64,000 nt of DNA from Aedes albopictus (GCF_035046485.1 NC_085137.1:447880980-447944979); one strand, 5' to 3'; positions 19,691 through 31,261 are shown, counted from the stretch's first letter. Program-made: numbers and translations. Notes: generated by a model not told the origin, from the letters alone.

Positions 19691-21985
19691 CCACACGTGT
19701 CACAAAGAATTCTTTAATGAAATCTGGGATGAATTGCTTCACCAATTACTCCATGATTTTACACAAATCATTTCAAAGATTGTTTGAGAAATTCCTCTGG
19801 CCATTTATTCAGAAATTTCTCTAGGCATTCGTTAGGATAACCTATTGGAGATTCCTTTAGAAAATCTACTTAAATTTTTTTCAGATATTCTTCTGAAAAA
19901 TCTTTGTAAAGAAACTCTTTCGGAAATTTGTTCGAATTTTCAAAAACTTTCAAAAACTCTTCCATAGACTCATTCGGAAATTTTCTTCATGGATTTGTTT
20001 CGAAATTCCTCCTATTTTACAAATTGCACAAAAAATTCTTTCATAGCATCTTACATGATTAACTTCTTAAATTCCTCCATTTTTTTCCAAAAAAAAAATA
20101 ACCATGAATATGAGCAGAAATTCGTCCAAGGATTCTTTCAGAAATTCGTTTAGGGATTCCTTCAGAAATATCTTTAGGCATTTATTCAGAAACTTCTCCA
20201 CTCTTCCAGAGATTCCTTCAATAACATATGCCAAAGCTTTTCAGAAATTGTTTAAAATGTTCCTTCCAAAATTTGTACTGAGGTTACTTTAGAAATTCTT
20301 TCAGCACAGACTTGTTAGAATCCCAAAATGGCCGCCACAATGGCCGACTTCAGCACCTATTCACGATTTTGAGGGCACTTCTCATTTTAATCTTATTACA
20401 AGTGAGCAAGAACAGATTAATGCAATTCACTGTTGTTTGAAGCTAGCTTCTTGAGATTTGTGCGTCTGAAGTTCTCATGCACTATTAAAGTGGGATGTCA
20501 AGACGTTTGTCCTTCAAGTATTCCACTAGAAATTCCCACAGCAACTTCCAATTTCTCCAGAAATTCCACTAGGGACTCTTCCAGAAGATTCACGAAGAGT
20601 TATGATTTTCGATCTTGCGGTCTTCAAACGAACTTCCAAGGATTTATTCCAAAATTTTCACTGGGTTTTTGCTTCAGAAATTGCTCCGGGGATTTTTTTT
20701 TAAATCTGAATTTCTGTCAGAAAAATTTACTGGAATTTCTTTGAAAATTCCTCCATGGAATCTTTTTTTTTTTTTTAATGTGTGAGATCTATTCGGGAAT
20801 ATTCTGACGAAATTCCCACTCCCCTACGGGTTCCTTCACAAATTTTGAGGGATTCTTTCAGTAAATCTCTCGTGGCTTCAACTTCCACAGATTTTGAAAC
20901 AATTTTGTCATCAACCATCCTAGGATTCATTTAAAAAAAATTTCACAAATTCCTAAAAAAAAACTCCCAGGGATTCTTAAAGAAACCCTCTACGAATTTC
21001 TTCAGATTTTTTTTCTCATAGAAATTCCTTCAGAAATTGTTCAAATCATTCATCTAGAAAAACCTTACATGAACTTTCTCAAAAACACGCTATGGATTTT
21101 TTTTTTTTTTTTTGATAGAAAATCATTTACGGAGACATTAAGAATCAGACATTAAGAACACCTTCAACGTTTTTTCAGAAGCTTTCTAAAGAATTTTCTC
21201 CAAGAATTGCATTCAAAATTCTACAGGAGAATATTAGGGAAGTTTCTTCACATTCCTTTAGATCCTTCAAGACAATTGTCTTCCAGAAATTGCTCCAAGG
21301 ATTTTTTAAGAAAGTTTAAAAAAAACCTCCAAAGGTTCCTTTGGAAATTCTTATACTAATTCTTTCGGATATTCTTGTAACGATTACGGAAAGGCTTATA
21401 AGATATTCTTTCAGAGATTTACACAAAGATTTCATCAGAAATTCCGCCAAGTATTTCTCAATGTATTTTCTCAGAAATTCCTCCAGGATTTTCTCCAAGC
21501 GTACCTCTAGAAATTTATCGATAGATTCCTCCAGGAATTCATAAAATAATAGCTAAGGATTTTTTTGAGGGGGTTTCTACAGAATTTGTTTTTTTTTTAT
21601 CATAAATATCTCAAGAGGCTTTGTTAGGTATTCCACCAGGGATTTCCAGGTTTTTCTTCTGGTATTCCTCCTAGAATTTCTTCAGCAAATTTTAAGAATC
21701 TATTCCTGTTTTTTTTTAATTCTTCCATGAATTCATTTAGAATTTTTTTTCCAGATTTTGTTTTCATTCCTTCAGAATTTTCTTCAGTGATACTTCCGGA
21801 ACTATCTTTAGAGACTTCTTCGATATTCCTAAAATTACTTCAGAAGTTTCAGCAGGGATTTCTTCAAAAGTTGTGTCATGCATTCTTTCAGAAATTGTTT
21901 CACCAGTTCCTTCAGGAATTGCCCAAGCGATTCCTTCAGAGATTCCTCCAGGAATTCATCCATGGAAATGTACCAGTGAAGAAGC
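19690..21985 (-). repeat. degenerate 12-bp array, T-rich polarity, longest block
   Basis: At 20.1-20.2 kb the period is exact enough that the chance frame has a 4-residue periodicity (SFRN, SFRD, SFRN, IFRH, LFRN). At 21.85-21.97 kb the frame reads in LQ(K/E)F-like steps. A non-repetitive gap lies at about 20.31-20.51 kb. None of the frames here should be called as genes. Confidence 0.75.
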
Positions 21986-21999
21986 ACTGAAATTGGGCT

Positions 22000-22690
22000 T
22001 AGATTCACTAGGTTCTGATTTTACCATGACAGCACAGGAAATAATTTATCACACATCTAGTCAGTAAACTGTCGAAGCATTACAATGACCTTTTTATGAA
22101 GTTTGCTACAAATTTTTGAAATCAATAAGCTGAGATAGTATAAGGCATTTACCAAAAATAATCAAGAATATATTACAATTCTCGGCGAGCAAGTCAAAAG
22201 AAATCTTGAAAGAAGTTTGTTAGAAAGCTTTGAGAAAAAGTCTAGCGAACTGGCAACGTCAGTCAGAGAACGTCAGAGAATCACCCCATATACTCCGCTC
22301 ACCATGATTATCGAGAAAACCAGATAAATTAAAAAGACATGACGCCATGAAGTATGAGCTTAAGATAGATATATAAAACAAAGTATTGTGGATTTACCGA
22401 CTACTTGTATTCTACCGGTTACTTATGTAGCCGTTCCAAAGTAGCCGTTTTATAAAAAAGAGGGACTTTAAAATGAAGTTAACCATTTTTATTGAAGACG
22501 CGAGTTTTCGTGGCCACTAGCTACTCAATGACATTCATGTTTTGACAATTAAATTGAGTTTAATATGAAACGACTACGTGATGAAATACTGAAATACTGC
22601 ATTATAAGTCATCATGATACAAATGCAAGTTTTAAACTGAATGGATATTAAACATTTTACCATTAAACCATTAAATCGAGGTAAAATGAG
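22000..22690. other. unassigned
   Basis: No gene or known repeat recognised. Confidence 0.4.
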
Positions 22691-22770
22691 CATGAGCATG
22701 GACATGAGCATAGATGACCGTACAATTCGTAGTTGCTACTCCGTGATTGACCAGAACAATCGAAATTGCC
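22690..22770 (+). repeat. repeat with GAGCAT tandem and conserved flank
   Basis: A short run of GAGCAT-type units is followed by GATGACCGTACAATTCGTAG and TTGCTACTCCGTGATTGACC. The same block occurs inverted at 57525-57600. Confidence 0.6.
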
Positions 22771-22785
22771 CAAGAAATATCGTGA

Positions 22786-23060
22786 AAAAAATAAAATCGC
22801 TATAACTTTTTCACTTGTTAAAAATTTCAAGTTAAGTCAAAGTTGGCTATTGGATAATTTTACCTTTTTCAAGAATCTTTATAACTTCGTTGAAAATGGC
22901 CCGGTCTTTCCCAAATTTGGACCACTAATACACAACTAGTTGATGAACTTACAGTAAAAATTTGAGAATATTCGATGCACTTTTCGGAAAATTACAGCTA
23001 GTTGAACATTTTTTAAAAAGTGAAAATTTTGCCTGTCCCGATCATTTTGTCTATCCCTTG
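22786..23060 (+). mobile_element. right half of a TA-type foldback element
   Basis: From ATCGCTATAACTTTTTCACT to the terminus TCATTTTGTCTATCCCTTG. It matches the right halves of the elements at 45330-46245 and 51132-52054, with the left arm missing. Confidence 0.7.
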
Positions 23061-24030
23061 CATATGATCGAGGGTCCCATAAATCGAGGTTTACCTGTAT
23101 TTCTAAATTAGTTTATTTTTTTGAGTAAATGTGCTTTCGTCAAACTATTCTCGCACAAATGTATCAAATAAAGGAGACAATTCTGGTATATCGGGATATT
23201 ATCAGTTATCATAAAATTGAACACTTCCAGCCAACCTGTGGAGACACCATGGGAATAGCAACCAGGCATCCCAGCATATGACAGAAACCATCCAAGACAT
23301 GAAAGGCAAATACCGACATCCATCGGAAACAAGTTGCACAAAGTGCTTCACGAACGGAAACCTTTCTCCCGGAAGCTGGAGGATTTGAATTCACAGAACC
23401 TCCTGCTATCTTCTATTTCCCTCTAGGGCAGTACAGTAGCAAAGCAAACCGGGAAACGGAATACCTAAAAGAAACCTTGTTTACAATGTAGGTACACCGA
23501 GAACCGAGTGCCTTATTGCGGAATTTTCACAGGGTAATTCGATTCATGAGAACTGCAACATTGCCAGGAGCATTGGAGTAAATAATTTTATTGCTTGCGA
23601 GGGAGGAAAAGTTCAAGCCATCGACGACGATTGGATGCAATTGTTTTATGTTGTTGCGAAATATGTTTTTCAATATGGATGAGGTGTGTTCATCTGATTG
23701 ATTTTGATATACTGGTTTATCAAATATATATTTCATTTTGCTAAAACTGTTACAGGGTTTGTTCACTTCGTCAATTGGAGTTTTTGTAGGCCAAATTGTT
23801 TGAAACTTCGATGTATAAATCAGCTTGGTTGGGAAAGATTTGACGCCAACTTTGAGTTCAATAGAATTTAGAAACCCTCCCATGACGAAGAGAACAAAAC
23901 TGCCGAGAATACGTCATTTCCCCTATGACAATTTAGAAATAAACACTAAAATTAAGTTTCCCTTATTTGTCTTAAAGTGTGGTAAATGAATATAATGAAT
24001 GTTTCGAATTCCATTTAACGGCCTAACATG
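23061..24030. other. unassigned, with weak coding-like frames
   Basis: A 118-codon minus-strand frame (23883-23527, starting MGGFLNSIELKVGVKSFP) has a protein-like composition but no domain I recognise. Two overlapping minus-strand frames at 23108-23394 share DNA in different registers, which argues against at least one. Nothing else identified. Confidence 0.3.
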
Positions 24031-24035
24031 CATTT

Positions 24036-24215
24036 ATGCAAGGCTTTTCTCCTGAATTTCAAGAGAAGCTAATGAAGCGTCATAAGTATAAGCGCTCCCA
24101 TCCTATCCGACCATATTCCCACAGACAACTGCAACGGAAATGCCTCAAAACCTTGTCATCATCCTCTCAACACCATGGCCGGATACCGCCCCAGGAGCTG
24201 AACGATGAAGAATGA
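24036..24215 (+). CDS. unidentified short coding-like frame (59 codons)
   Basis: The frame starts MQGFSPEFQEKLMKRHKYKR, is rich in Arg, Lys, His and Gln, and ends PPQELNDEE before TGA. The codon content is less AT-biased than the surroundings. No start context, splice site or family is recognisable, so it may be a relic or a terminal exon. Confidence 0.2.
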   Translation: MQGFSPEFQEKLMKRHKYKRSHPIRPYSHRQLQRKCLKTLSSSSQHHGRIPPQELNDEE

Positions 24216-24430
24216 TATGACAAAGTGTCAGCCGCCGGCTATCAAGCGATTTAGCTAGGAATCCACTACTGGCCTGATTTATGGCCGCATCAGAAGGTAT
24301 GGGCGTTCCGTACGACTACTAGGTATGCAGCATATACACTGCCGTGCAAAAGTTTTGGGATCGCCCCTTGAAAACATGATATCACTTCCAATTTGCACGC
24401 AGTTTCAAAACACAAGGTTTTTATCATTTC

Positions 24431-24600
24431 TTTTTTGTCTTTATTAACGTGATTTTTAGCCCAGGGCTAGTTCCTCTCAGGACCCGCGGTTTTACTTCCC
24501 TTCCGAAGGAAAAACTCATTCTGTGAGTTTGTCGGGATTCGATACCAGGTTCCCGGCGTGATAATTACATCTTCTAACCACCACAACAGGTACGCTCCAC
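24431..24600 (-). repeat. Feilai-type tRNA-derived SINE, copy 1
   Basis: On the minus strand: head GGAGCGTACCTGTTGTGGTG, a B-box-like GGTATCGAATCC, body with TTTTTCCTTCGGAAGGGAAG, then CTAGCCCTGGGCTAAAAATC and a tail ending in A-rich sequence. The head and tail match the copy 40 bases to the right. Confidence 0.75.
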
Positions 24601-24636
24601 AGGTCTCAATCGAGCTATTATCAGTTTTTGAAAAAT

Positions 24637-24822
24637 GATTTTTTTTTTTTGTCTGTATTAACGAGATTTTTAACCCTAGGCTGGCTCATCTCGGGACCTA
24701 CGCTTTACTTCTTTTCCGAAGGAAGAACCCACCTGTTAGCGAGTATGTCGGGAGTAGGATTCGATCCCAGGTCCTCGGCATGATAGTCTTGTGTTCTAAC
24801 CACCACACCAGGTCCGCTCCAC
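24637..24822 (-). repeat. Feilai-type tRNA-derived SINE, copy 2, with target duplication
   Basis: Head GTGGAGCGGACCTGGTGTGG, B box GGGATCGAATCC, body with CCTTCGG palindrome and tail AAAATCTCGTTAATACAGAC. The 11-base TTTTGAAAAAT occurs at 24626-24636 and 24823-24833, a target-site duplication that fits LINE-mediated insertion. Confidence 0.85.
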
Positions 24823-24833
24823 TTTTGAAAAAT

Positions 24834-25565
24834 TATGTCATTTAGCAGGTTGGCATTATTATTTCTATTTATTATCGAGATTTTAAGCTCTCGTCTGGTT
24901 CTTCTCCTATGGTAGAAAATGAAGCCAAAATGAATCTAAGTGTATTTTAATATATGTAATGACAGGGCAATGAGGTTTCAAACATATGCACAAGAGTGTA
25001 CAGGAAGTACTGAGCATACTAACTCCTGGATTACACACGATTGTTGTCGTGCAGTGCCGTACGAGAACACCTCAACAAGCCATGCATCGCATCGCAACAA
25101 CGCAACACGTAAAGAGCGCGAATGGTATTAATTTATGCTCTTTGTGACCTCGGCTTTTCCACACCGGCATGATCCCAAAGTTTGTTTCCTCCATTGCGTT
25201 CCCAGCAAATGGGATAGCAATGTACGCCGCCATTGATGTGGAGAATGGGGATTCCCAAGAATTGTACATACTACGGGTTGCGGAAAGTGGGTCATACACA
25301 CGTCGTTGGATCATATGAATTCAGAGTAAATTCACTAACTATCCAACATACTGGGCTCTGCCTCAGGCAAACAAAGGCTACACACTGGTGAAATATTTAT
25401 CGACCTCGTGCTTAATAGTTTCAAAGAGATAATTTAGAAAAGGAAGAAAAAACATGGATTTTAGTCGGACCAAAATATGGAGTTTTTCGTTCTCCATTTA
25501 AACAAACAGTCGATCCAAATTTGGTTGGGGCATAGAGTTTCAGCTGTGCCAAAAGCCCCCCCCCC
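24834..25565. other. unassigned
   Basis: Contains a run of C (about 25555-25568) leading into the next element. Short frames on both strands at 24940-25314 overlap and are not convincing. Confidence 0.4.
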
Positions 25566-27632
25566 CCCAAGTAACATTTTCAGAGCTTACTGGATTTATT
25601 TTAGTTTTATGAGACGTTTATAGCAACCATCTACAATACCATTGGTGAAAAGTTTATTGAATAGTGTAAGCGTTCTTGAAAGCACCAATAAAATTGTCAT
25701 AAAAGTAACAAACCCAGCAACATATTTGATTTACCGTCAAGGCACCATTCACCGTGGATCTAAGAGGATTCGGGGCAAGTAAGGGCTGTCATTTGACACC
25801 AGTCTTAAAAACATCGTTGGTGCCGCTTTTAATTGCCTTCATTATAGGTTAAAATTAAAGCAATATCCACAGAAGTAGAAAATTTTTCACAAAATTTGGT
25901 GATATAGTACAATTAGTAAAGCGTAGTAGGGTCGCCTAATTCCGTGGTAGGTCACCATTCACCGTGGTAGTAGGGACCCATTCACCGTTTATGAGAAATT
26001 TTATTCTACTTTGTTTAAAAATGATCAAAACAACCCAGCCAAGGGAATTTTCTTCGTTTAAATTCATTTCAAGTAATAACTTGAAAGATTTTATTAGAAA
26101 AACGGATGTTCAAATTTTCGATTTTTTCTAGATATATGGGACAATATGGAGCACGGTGAATGGAGACCATTGATTTTTAGGGTACCCATTTACCGTGCAT
26201 TTTTGTTTCAATAAAAAAGTACGAGTAATCGTAATTTCTTGTTAAACTTACTTCGGTAATGCAAAATACATACCTGGTATGTGAATTTAATTGCTTCTTG
26301 GTGGAATAAAAACGTTTCTACATTTAGTTTATCGCTTAAATCACCTTAGCGCAGTTTTCGTTTTTTCACTATGAATGCAGTGAACGAGCAGAAACCCGCT
26401 TCATGTAAACACACTTTAGTGTCAAAATGATACTTTAAAATGTTTCTAATGAGCGTTTTGACATGGTAACAATACATTAGTGTTGTATTGGTGAAATTGA
26501 AGGGAAATTGTCATATCATTCAATCATAATATGGAAATAATGAAAAAATATTCGAAGGCACACGGTGAATGGAGCCCCCACGGTGAATGGCGCCTTGACG
26601 GTATAACAGATTTTATTGTGGTTGTCAAGAGAACTTTAAAATATCCCTTGAAAGAGCAACCACTGTTCTGAAGGCATGCTCGCGGATGCACTGTGTCTTA
26701 TAAGTTGGCAAAACTAACATAGTCTTAACCATGGCTCAAATCCATAAGTTATTTGATTCATTCATTTATTCATTTATATAAAATACACCGTTTTATAATT
26801 TCCATCTCATCAAAATATTATTACAATTTTATATAATCAATTGTAATAGTCTTAATTATTCCGTTAAACTTTTTTGGACATCCAGTTCACCAGTGAAATG
26901 TCATCCATGACCGATTTGAGCGCCATCTCATAAAAAATAGCACTTATTGTAGTTCTGACGAAGAGATATTAGGTTTATTGTCAAATGCGCTGATTTCGTA
27001 GCAAACTGCTGCTGTCATATTGGAATATGGATTTTTTTTTCCGAGCGGTATTAATTTGGAAATCAAAAATTTCAACTAAATAATACATACCTCGATGATT
27101 ATATGCTTCACGGCATACTAGCAGAAAATGCTTATTCGGAAAGCTAATCTTTTCACAAATGGTTAAATATTTCACTCATTTTTTAAACTTAATTTACATC
27201 AAAACAGCACTTTTCGGGAGGCGCGTTGATTTTCTGCAGCCATAATCACCATGTTTGCGGTAAAATTGTCTTTGCACATAATTTGGTGTCCCGGAAATCA
27301 ACGCGAAGTCACTTATAATTACGTTAATTCACTTGATATAATCGCTGGAAAAAGATTCCATGGCGATTGCGATGTCAACATTGATTCGTTTTCTTCCTCT
27401 CGCACTAGTGAATGAATACTGGCTGGCTGTCAAAAATCTCGAGCAAATGTAGGCTTTTTTATGATCTTATTGTTGATCCAAATGTACCAAAGTGTGGTCC
27501 ACTTGGTTGAAAGGCGCTCTTATAGCGGATGTCAGAAGGTTTTGATGGAATTCGTAGTTTTATTAGCAGTTTTATGAAATTGATCATGAAAACTGCTAAT
27601 AGAGCAGAATAAAACTTGAAATGTTACTTGGG
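25566..27632. mobile_element. TIR element A (CCCAAGTAACA ends), carrying a second element
   Basis: The left end CCCAAGTAACATTTTC and right end GAAATGTTACTTGGG are inverted over about 13 bp. A TA-flanked element sits inside at 25734-26601. The right terminal 150 bases resemble the right end of element B (30.03-30.18 kb), and the ends match the element at 41782-43465. The left border is blurred by a C run, and the TSD could not be read. No transposase recognised. Confidence 0.6.
25734..26601. mobile_element. TA-flanked TIR element with repeated ACGGTGAATGG motif
   Basis: TIR CCGTCAAGGCACCATTCACC / its inverse GGTGAATGGCGCCTTGACGG, with TA at 25732-25733 and 26602-26603. The motif ACGGTGAATGG (or inverse) occurs near both ends and inside at about 25.75, 25.95, 25.98, 26.15, 26.57 and 26.58 kb, with a weaker form at about 26.19 kb. 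No transposase. Confidence 0.75.
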
Positions 27633-27802
27633 TTAAGTAGCTCCCTAGGGAGTAACAATTTCAATGCTGATTGGTTTTCTTTGATTTTTATTAGGGTTTT
27701 ATAACAGCAACAATTAAAACTCACAGTTTTATGACTGCTTCTATGAAAACCATTGATAAAATGTTTTATAGTATACTTGAAGATATCCATAAAGACAGAT
27801 TT

Positions 27803-27878
27803 CTCGGATACTTTTTCAAAACGACGTATAATACACGCAAATCCTATGTTGATACGTCGTTTTGAATAAGTATCCGAG
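27803..27878. repeat. 76-bp hairpin with 27-bp arms
   Basis: CTCGGATACTTTTTCAAAAC...GTAT pairs with its inverse ending AAGTATCCGAG, with one mismatch and a loop of about 22 bases. It ends 12 bases before the TA-flanked element. Confidence 0.7.
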
Positions 27879-27890
27879 ATTTCAAGAGTA

Positions 27891-29347
27891 CCGTCAAACG
27901 GGGTTACTTGCAACAGCGGTGTAACTTGCAACACGATGGCATACACTAAATGTGAAGTATTTTCTAATAATAATGAAAACTAGTATGCCCTTCTATTTCG
28001 GTTATAGAGATTATGTATACCAAGGATCGATTTAGTGGAAAAAATATTTTTGTTTCTTTGTTTATTGTTTAGCTACACTGTTAAAACGGTTTGCTCATTT
28101 TATGTCATAAAAACAAGTATGAAAATCGTGTTTCACCTCTCCCCTATGGTAAGTGCGATAAGTCTGATGACCTTGGTTGCAGTTAGGGTACCTAATAGTA
28201 AGCTTAGCTAAACGATAAAAGTTTAATAAACTTATCGACTAAGTAATGTAAAAAATCATTATTAAATTCGTCAACCACTACGGGGTAACTTGCAACAGTT
28301 AAATTTGACAAAATCTTCTATTATTTATCTTCATTTCACGATATTTTTGACAGAAATAACCGAAACTGATCATTTCTTGATTACGTAACGAGTTCATTTT
28401 CAAATGACAACTCATTTTTTACATTTTTTGAACGTGATTTTCAAACATTGTTAGGAAATACCATATTATGGTGTTTTATTCATGTTGCATCTTGTTAAAA
28501 GTTTTATTTAATTTATGGGCGCTTCAAAACAATCACCAACATCAATTCTGAACCTAGATGGACTAAATTATTTCAGCTGAGCATCAAATTAACGACTTCG
28601 ATATTTACAAAGTTCAATAGATGTGTTTCAATCAAGGTTACTTTAGCTGAAATTGTCAAACACCACTTCAACTAAGAACTACTTAAAGATGACTCACTCT
28701 ACCTTTTCAAGAAATGACAATTATCATTGTTGACATTTTGTTACTACTACTCAGGCTTATTCTGCGCGGCGTGTGAGGTGAGACGGACGGTTTCGTCTCA
28801 CGTGACGTGAGACGACTAATGTAAATCAAATGGGGCGAGTCGACTTTTGTCACCTCATTCGACTCGTCTCACCTCACACGCCGCGCAGAATAAGCCCGAC
28901 TATATCATGAAATCCATATATATTTTATATTTGAGGGACGTGAGACCTGTTGTTAAACGATATACTCTCACTTGCAATAACTATCAACCCTTTCATGAAA
29001 AATTATATGTCAATTGGTTAGTGTACATCTTAACAATGCATTTTTCATGCATTTCATCAAAAATCTACAATACGACTAAGCACTAGAATGTTCGTGCTGT
29101 TTAATGAAAGCTAACTTAACTTCATGTCATGTGTTGCAAGTTACCCCACAGATGGGGAAACTTGCAACAAGCATGTATTTCGCACCTCCTGATTAGGTGA
29201 CAACATATTTTGATAAATCAATTGCTGCAAAGTATTCTACTCTGGGTAATTAGCGTACACTATGCTTTACAGGATGGTTCAAATGTTTAGATTTTCAATG
29301 ATATTGCTTCAAAGTCGAAAAGTGTTGCAAGTTACCCCATTTGACGG
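27891..29347. mobile_element. TA-flanked TIR element with GTTACTTGCAACA motifs
   Basis: Left end CCGTCAAACGGGGTTACTTG and right end, inverse CCGTCAAATGGGGTAACTTG, give an approximately 25-bp TIR with TA on both sides (27889-27890, 29348-29349). The inner motif (T)AACTTGCAACA recurs near 27.92, 28.28, 29.13 (inverse) and 29.16 kb. No transposase. A GC-rich hairpin is nested at 28754-28896. Confidence 0.75.
28754..28896. mobile_element. GC-rich 143-bp hairpin element with perfect 32-bp arms
   Basis: GGCTTATTCTGCGCGGCGTG and the next 12 bases (28754-28785) are the exact inverse of 28865-28896. A second palindrome, GTCTCACGTGACGTGAGAC, lies inside. Its GC content contrasts sharply with the AT-rich host element, as expected for a recent MITE-like insertion. 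Confidence 0.75.
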
Positions 29348-30179
29348 TAAACAAAACTTTCCGATATGTAAACCTTCTGGCAATCATTATTACCACAATA
29401 AAACTGTTAAAACTCTCAACAGATGGCGATCCGTTCGATTAGTAACGACATCTGTTGATGGAAAAGCAGAACTACGACACTGCTAGGTTTATTGCGGTCA
29501 TCATAAAAGTAAACTTGCTTTCGTTTTATTTTCGCTGATTATGGTTGTCGCTATATTGAAGAATTAGCTAACGTGAATGGAAAATAGTTCATTTTGCTCA
29601 AATTAGCAATGAATTGATAGTTTTCCACCATTTCCATAACATGCTCACATAAATAAACTCTCTCTGCTGAGTTTTCTTGTGATTCGACATAGTTTTACTA
29701 AATTCACAAATTGATTTATTTCATTCCAAGATGATAATATTCACTATTTTCGGAGCGCATTAATTTTATGATTCTGCAACCCCAATATTCACGGTAAATT
29801 CGAATGCGCATAAGGCTACCAGCACAATAACTACTAAAATATTGCTTTGAAATAATCGCTTTCTTCTTACGAATGATGTATCCTCCTGAACTTTACATGC
29901 CATCGAAGAAGCTTCTCTGCATCTTGAGCTGTCATAGTTTTTGTTGAAAAAAAAAAACAACAACAATCGAGAATTTTTCAACTAGGTTTAAAAACGGGTT
30001 TATTGCTACTCTTAATGCGGTTTGCAAAACCTCTCCGAGAGTGGTCCACTTAGCCGGAAGATGCTCTTAAAGAGGTTATCAAGAGGTTTGGATGTATGAT
30101 TCAGTTTTATTGCAAGTTTTATAAAATTGGTCATGAAGATCTCTTGTAGAGCCGAACAAAACTTAAAATGTTACTTGGG

Positions 30180-30836
30180 CTCAGTTCAACCAATGGATTT
30201 TTCGCCACAACAAAATTAGTGCACCTTGTCCTTTTTTACGCCCACCAGTATGCGTACCTAAATATTATTATATTATTGAATCATCTCTTCAATCAATAGA
30301 AGTTTAGAAAAATTTAAAATGTCTTGTTTGCTCATTGTCTTTGCAATAGTTTGCAATCGTTTTGGTTAGCCAGCGGTGGACGTAAAACGAGGTTGAAGCG
30401 TACCTTTATCGGAGGAAATGTCGCTTGGCTTTTCTATGCGCGAAATAAACCGTCTCGGGGCCTGAAGAGACCCTTCCATGGATAAATCTGTCACCAACTT
30501 CATAAGGATAGCCTTGGTACAGAAACAAACAAATAAGGCCACGTATGCTGTGAACGCTGCTCGTATTGGTCTGGGCTAGGTCTCACACACACGGGTCCAA
30601 AATAATCTACTATAATAGAACGGTCTCGAAACTGTCACTCTTGCTTGACTGCGGCAAATCTCTCATAAATTGTTGAACGGTCGATGGTTTCGATCGGTGT
30701 GCAAACAAGCTTTTGTTTATGTTAAAATTGTAAAGCATGAAAAAGTTTTATCTGTCGCAAATTTATATTTTTTGATTTATCTAGGTGGACAAAGCTAGGA
30801 ATCGAAAGTTAAAGAATAGTTCTTGCAAATGTTAAA
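30180..30836. other. unassigned
   Basis: No gene or repeat recognised apart from simple AT-rich sequence. Confidence 0.4.
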
Positions 30837-30843
30837 GAAAAAG

Positions 30844-31106
30844 CACAGACAAACAGACGTAACACCTTGAACGATTTTCATAGAAATCCATCGCCCAGTT
30901 CACACTACTATCATCTGGTGGAAAAGTTGCACGAGTCACTGTGTTGCGCAATATCGTCAACAGAAGGCGCTAGTGTGAAAAGTCAAACACATAGAAAAAC
31001 GATGCGCGCGTCTCTGGTTGTGAACGCCACAACTATGAAAATTTGAAATGATCGTTAAAAGCGTGGTCGATGGAAATTTCGCAAGTGTTACGTCTGTTTG
31101 TCTGTG
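30844..31106. mobile_element. MITE with CACAGACAAACAGACG ends and 7-bp TSD, copy 1
   Basis: 263 bp. Starts CACAGACAAACAGACGTAAC and ends with the inverse GTTACGTCTGTTTGTCTGTG. GAAAAAG flanks both sides (30837-30843, 31107-31113). It is very similar along its whole length to 62527-62788, and a more diverged relative is at 57751-58067. Confidence 0.85.
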
Positions 31107-31261
31107 GAAAAAGTGTTTATATAAAATAAGAAATCTGAGAGATCTGGACGCTCATGTAGTATCAAAAAAGGTCGGCCTCAGTCGGCCTGTCATATACTGC
31201 AGTAAACTAAGTAACCTTTCAGGAAAGTTGGCTGCGAAAATAGCAGAATAGGTATTGTATG

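Larger units (their letters stand above)
27647..30179. mobile_element. TIR element B (AGTAACA ends), host of nested insertions
   Basis: It begins about GGGAGTAACAATTTC and ends AAAATGTTACTTGGG at 30179. It starts 15 bases after the end of element A. Inside lie a hairpin (27803-27878), a TA-flanked element (27891-29347) and, within that, a GC-rich hairpin (28754-28896). The first three bases of the left TIR differ from the family, so the exact border is uncertain. Confidence 0.5.

Noticed and set aside
24341..25190. A Tc1-type element starting TGCCGTGCAAAAGTTTTGGG
   Set aside because: The only candidate for the other end (inverse ACTTTGGGATCATGCCGG near 25.17 kb) matches too poorly to define an element.
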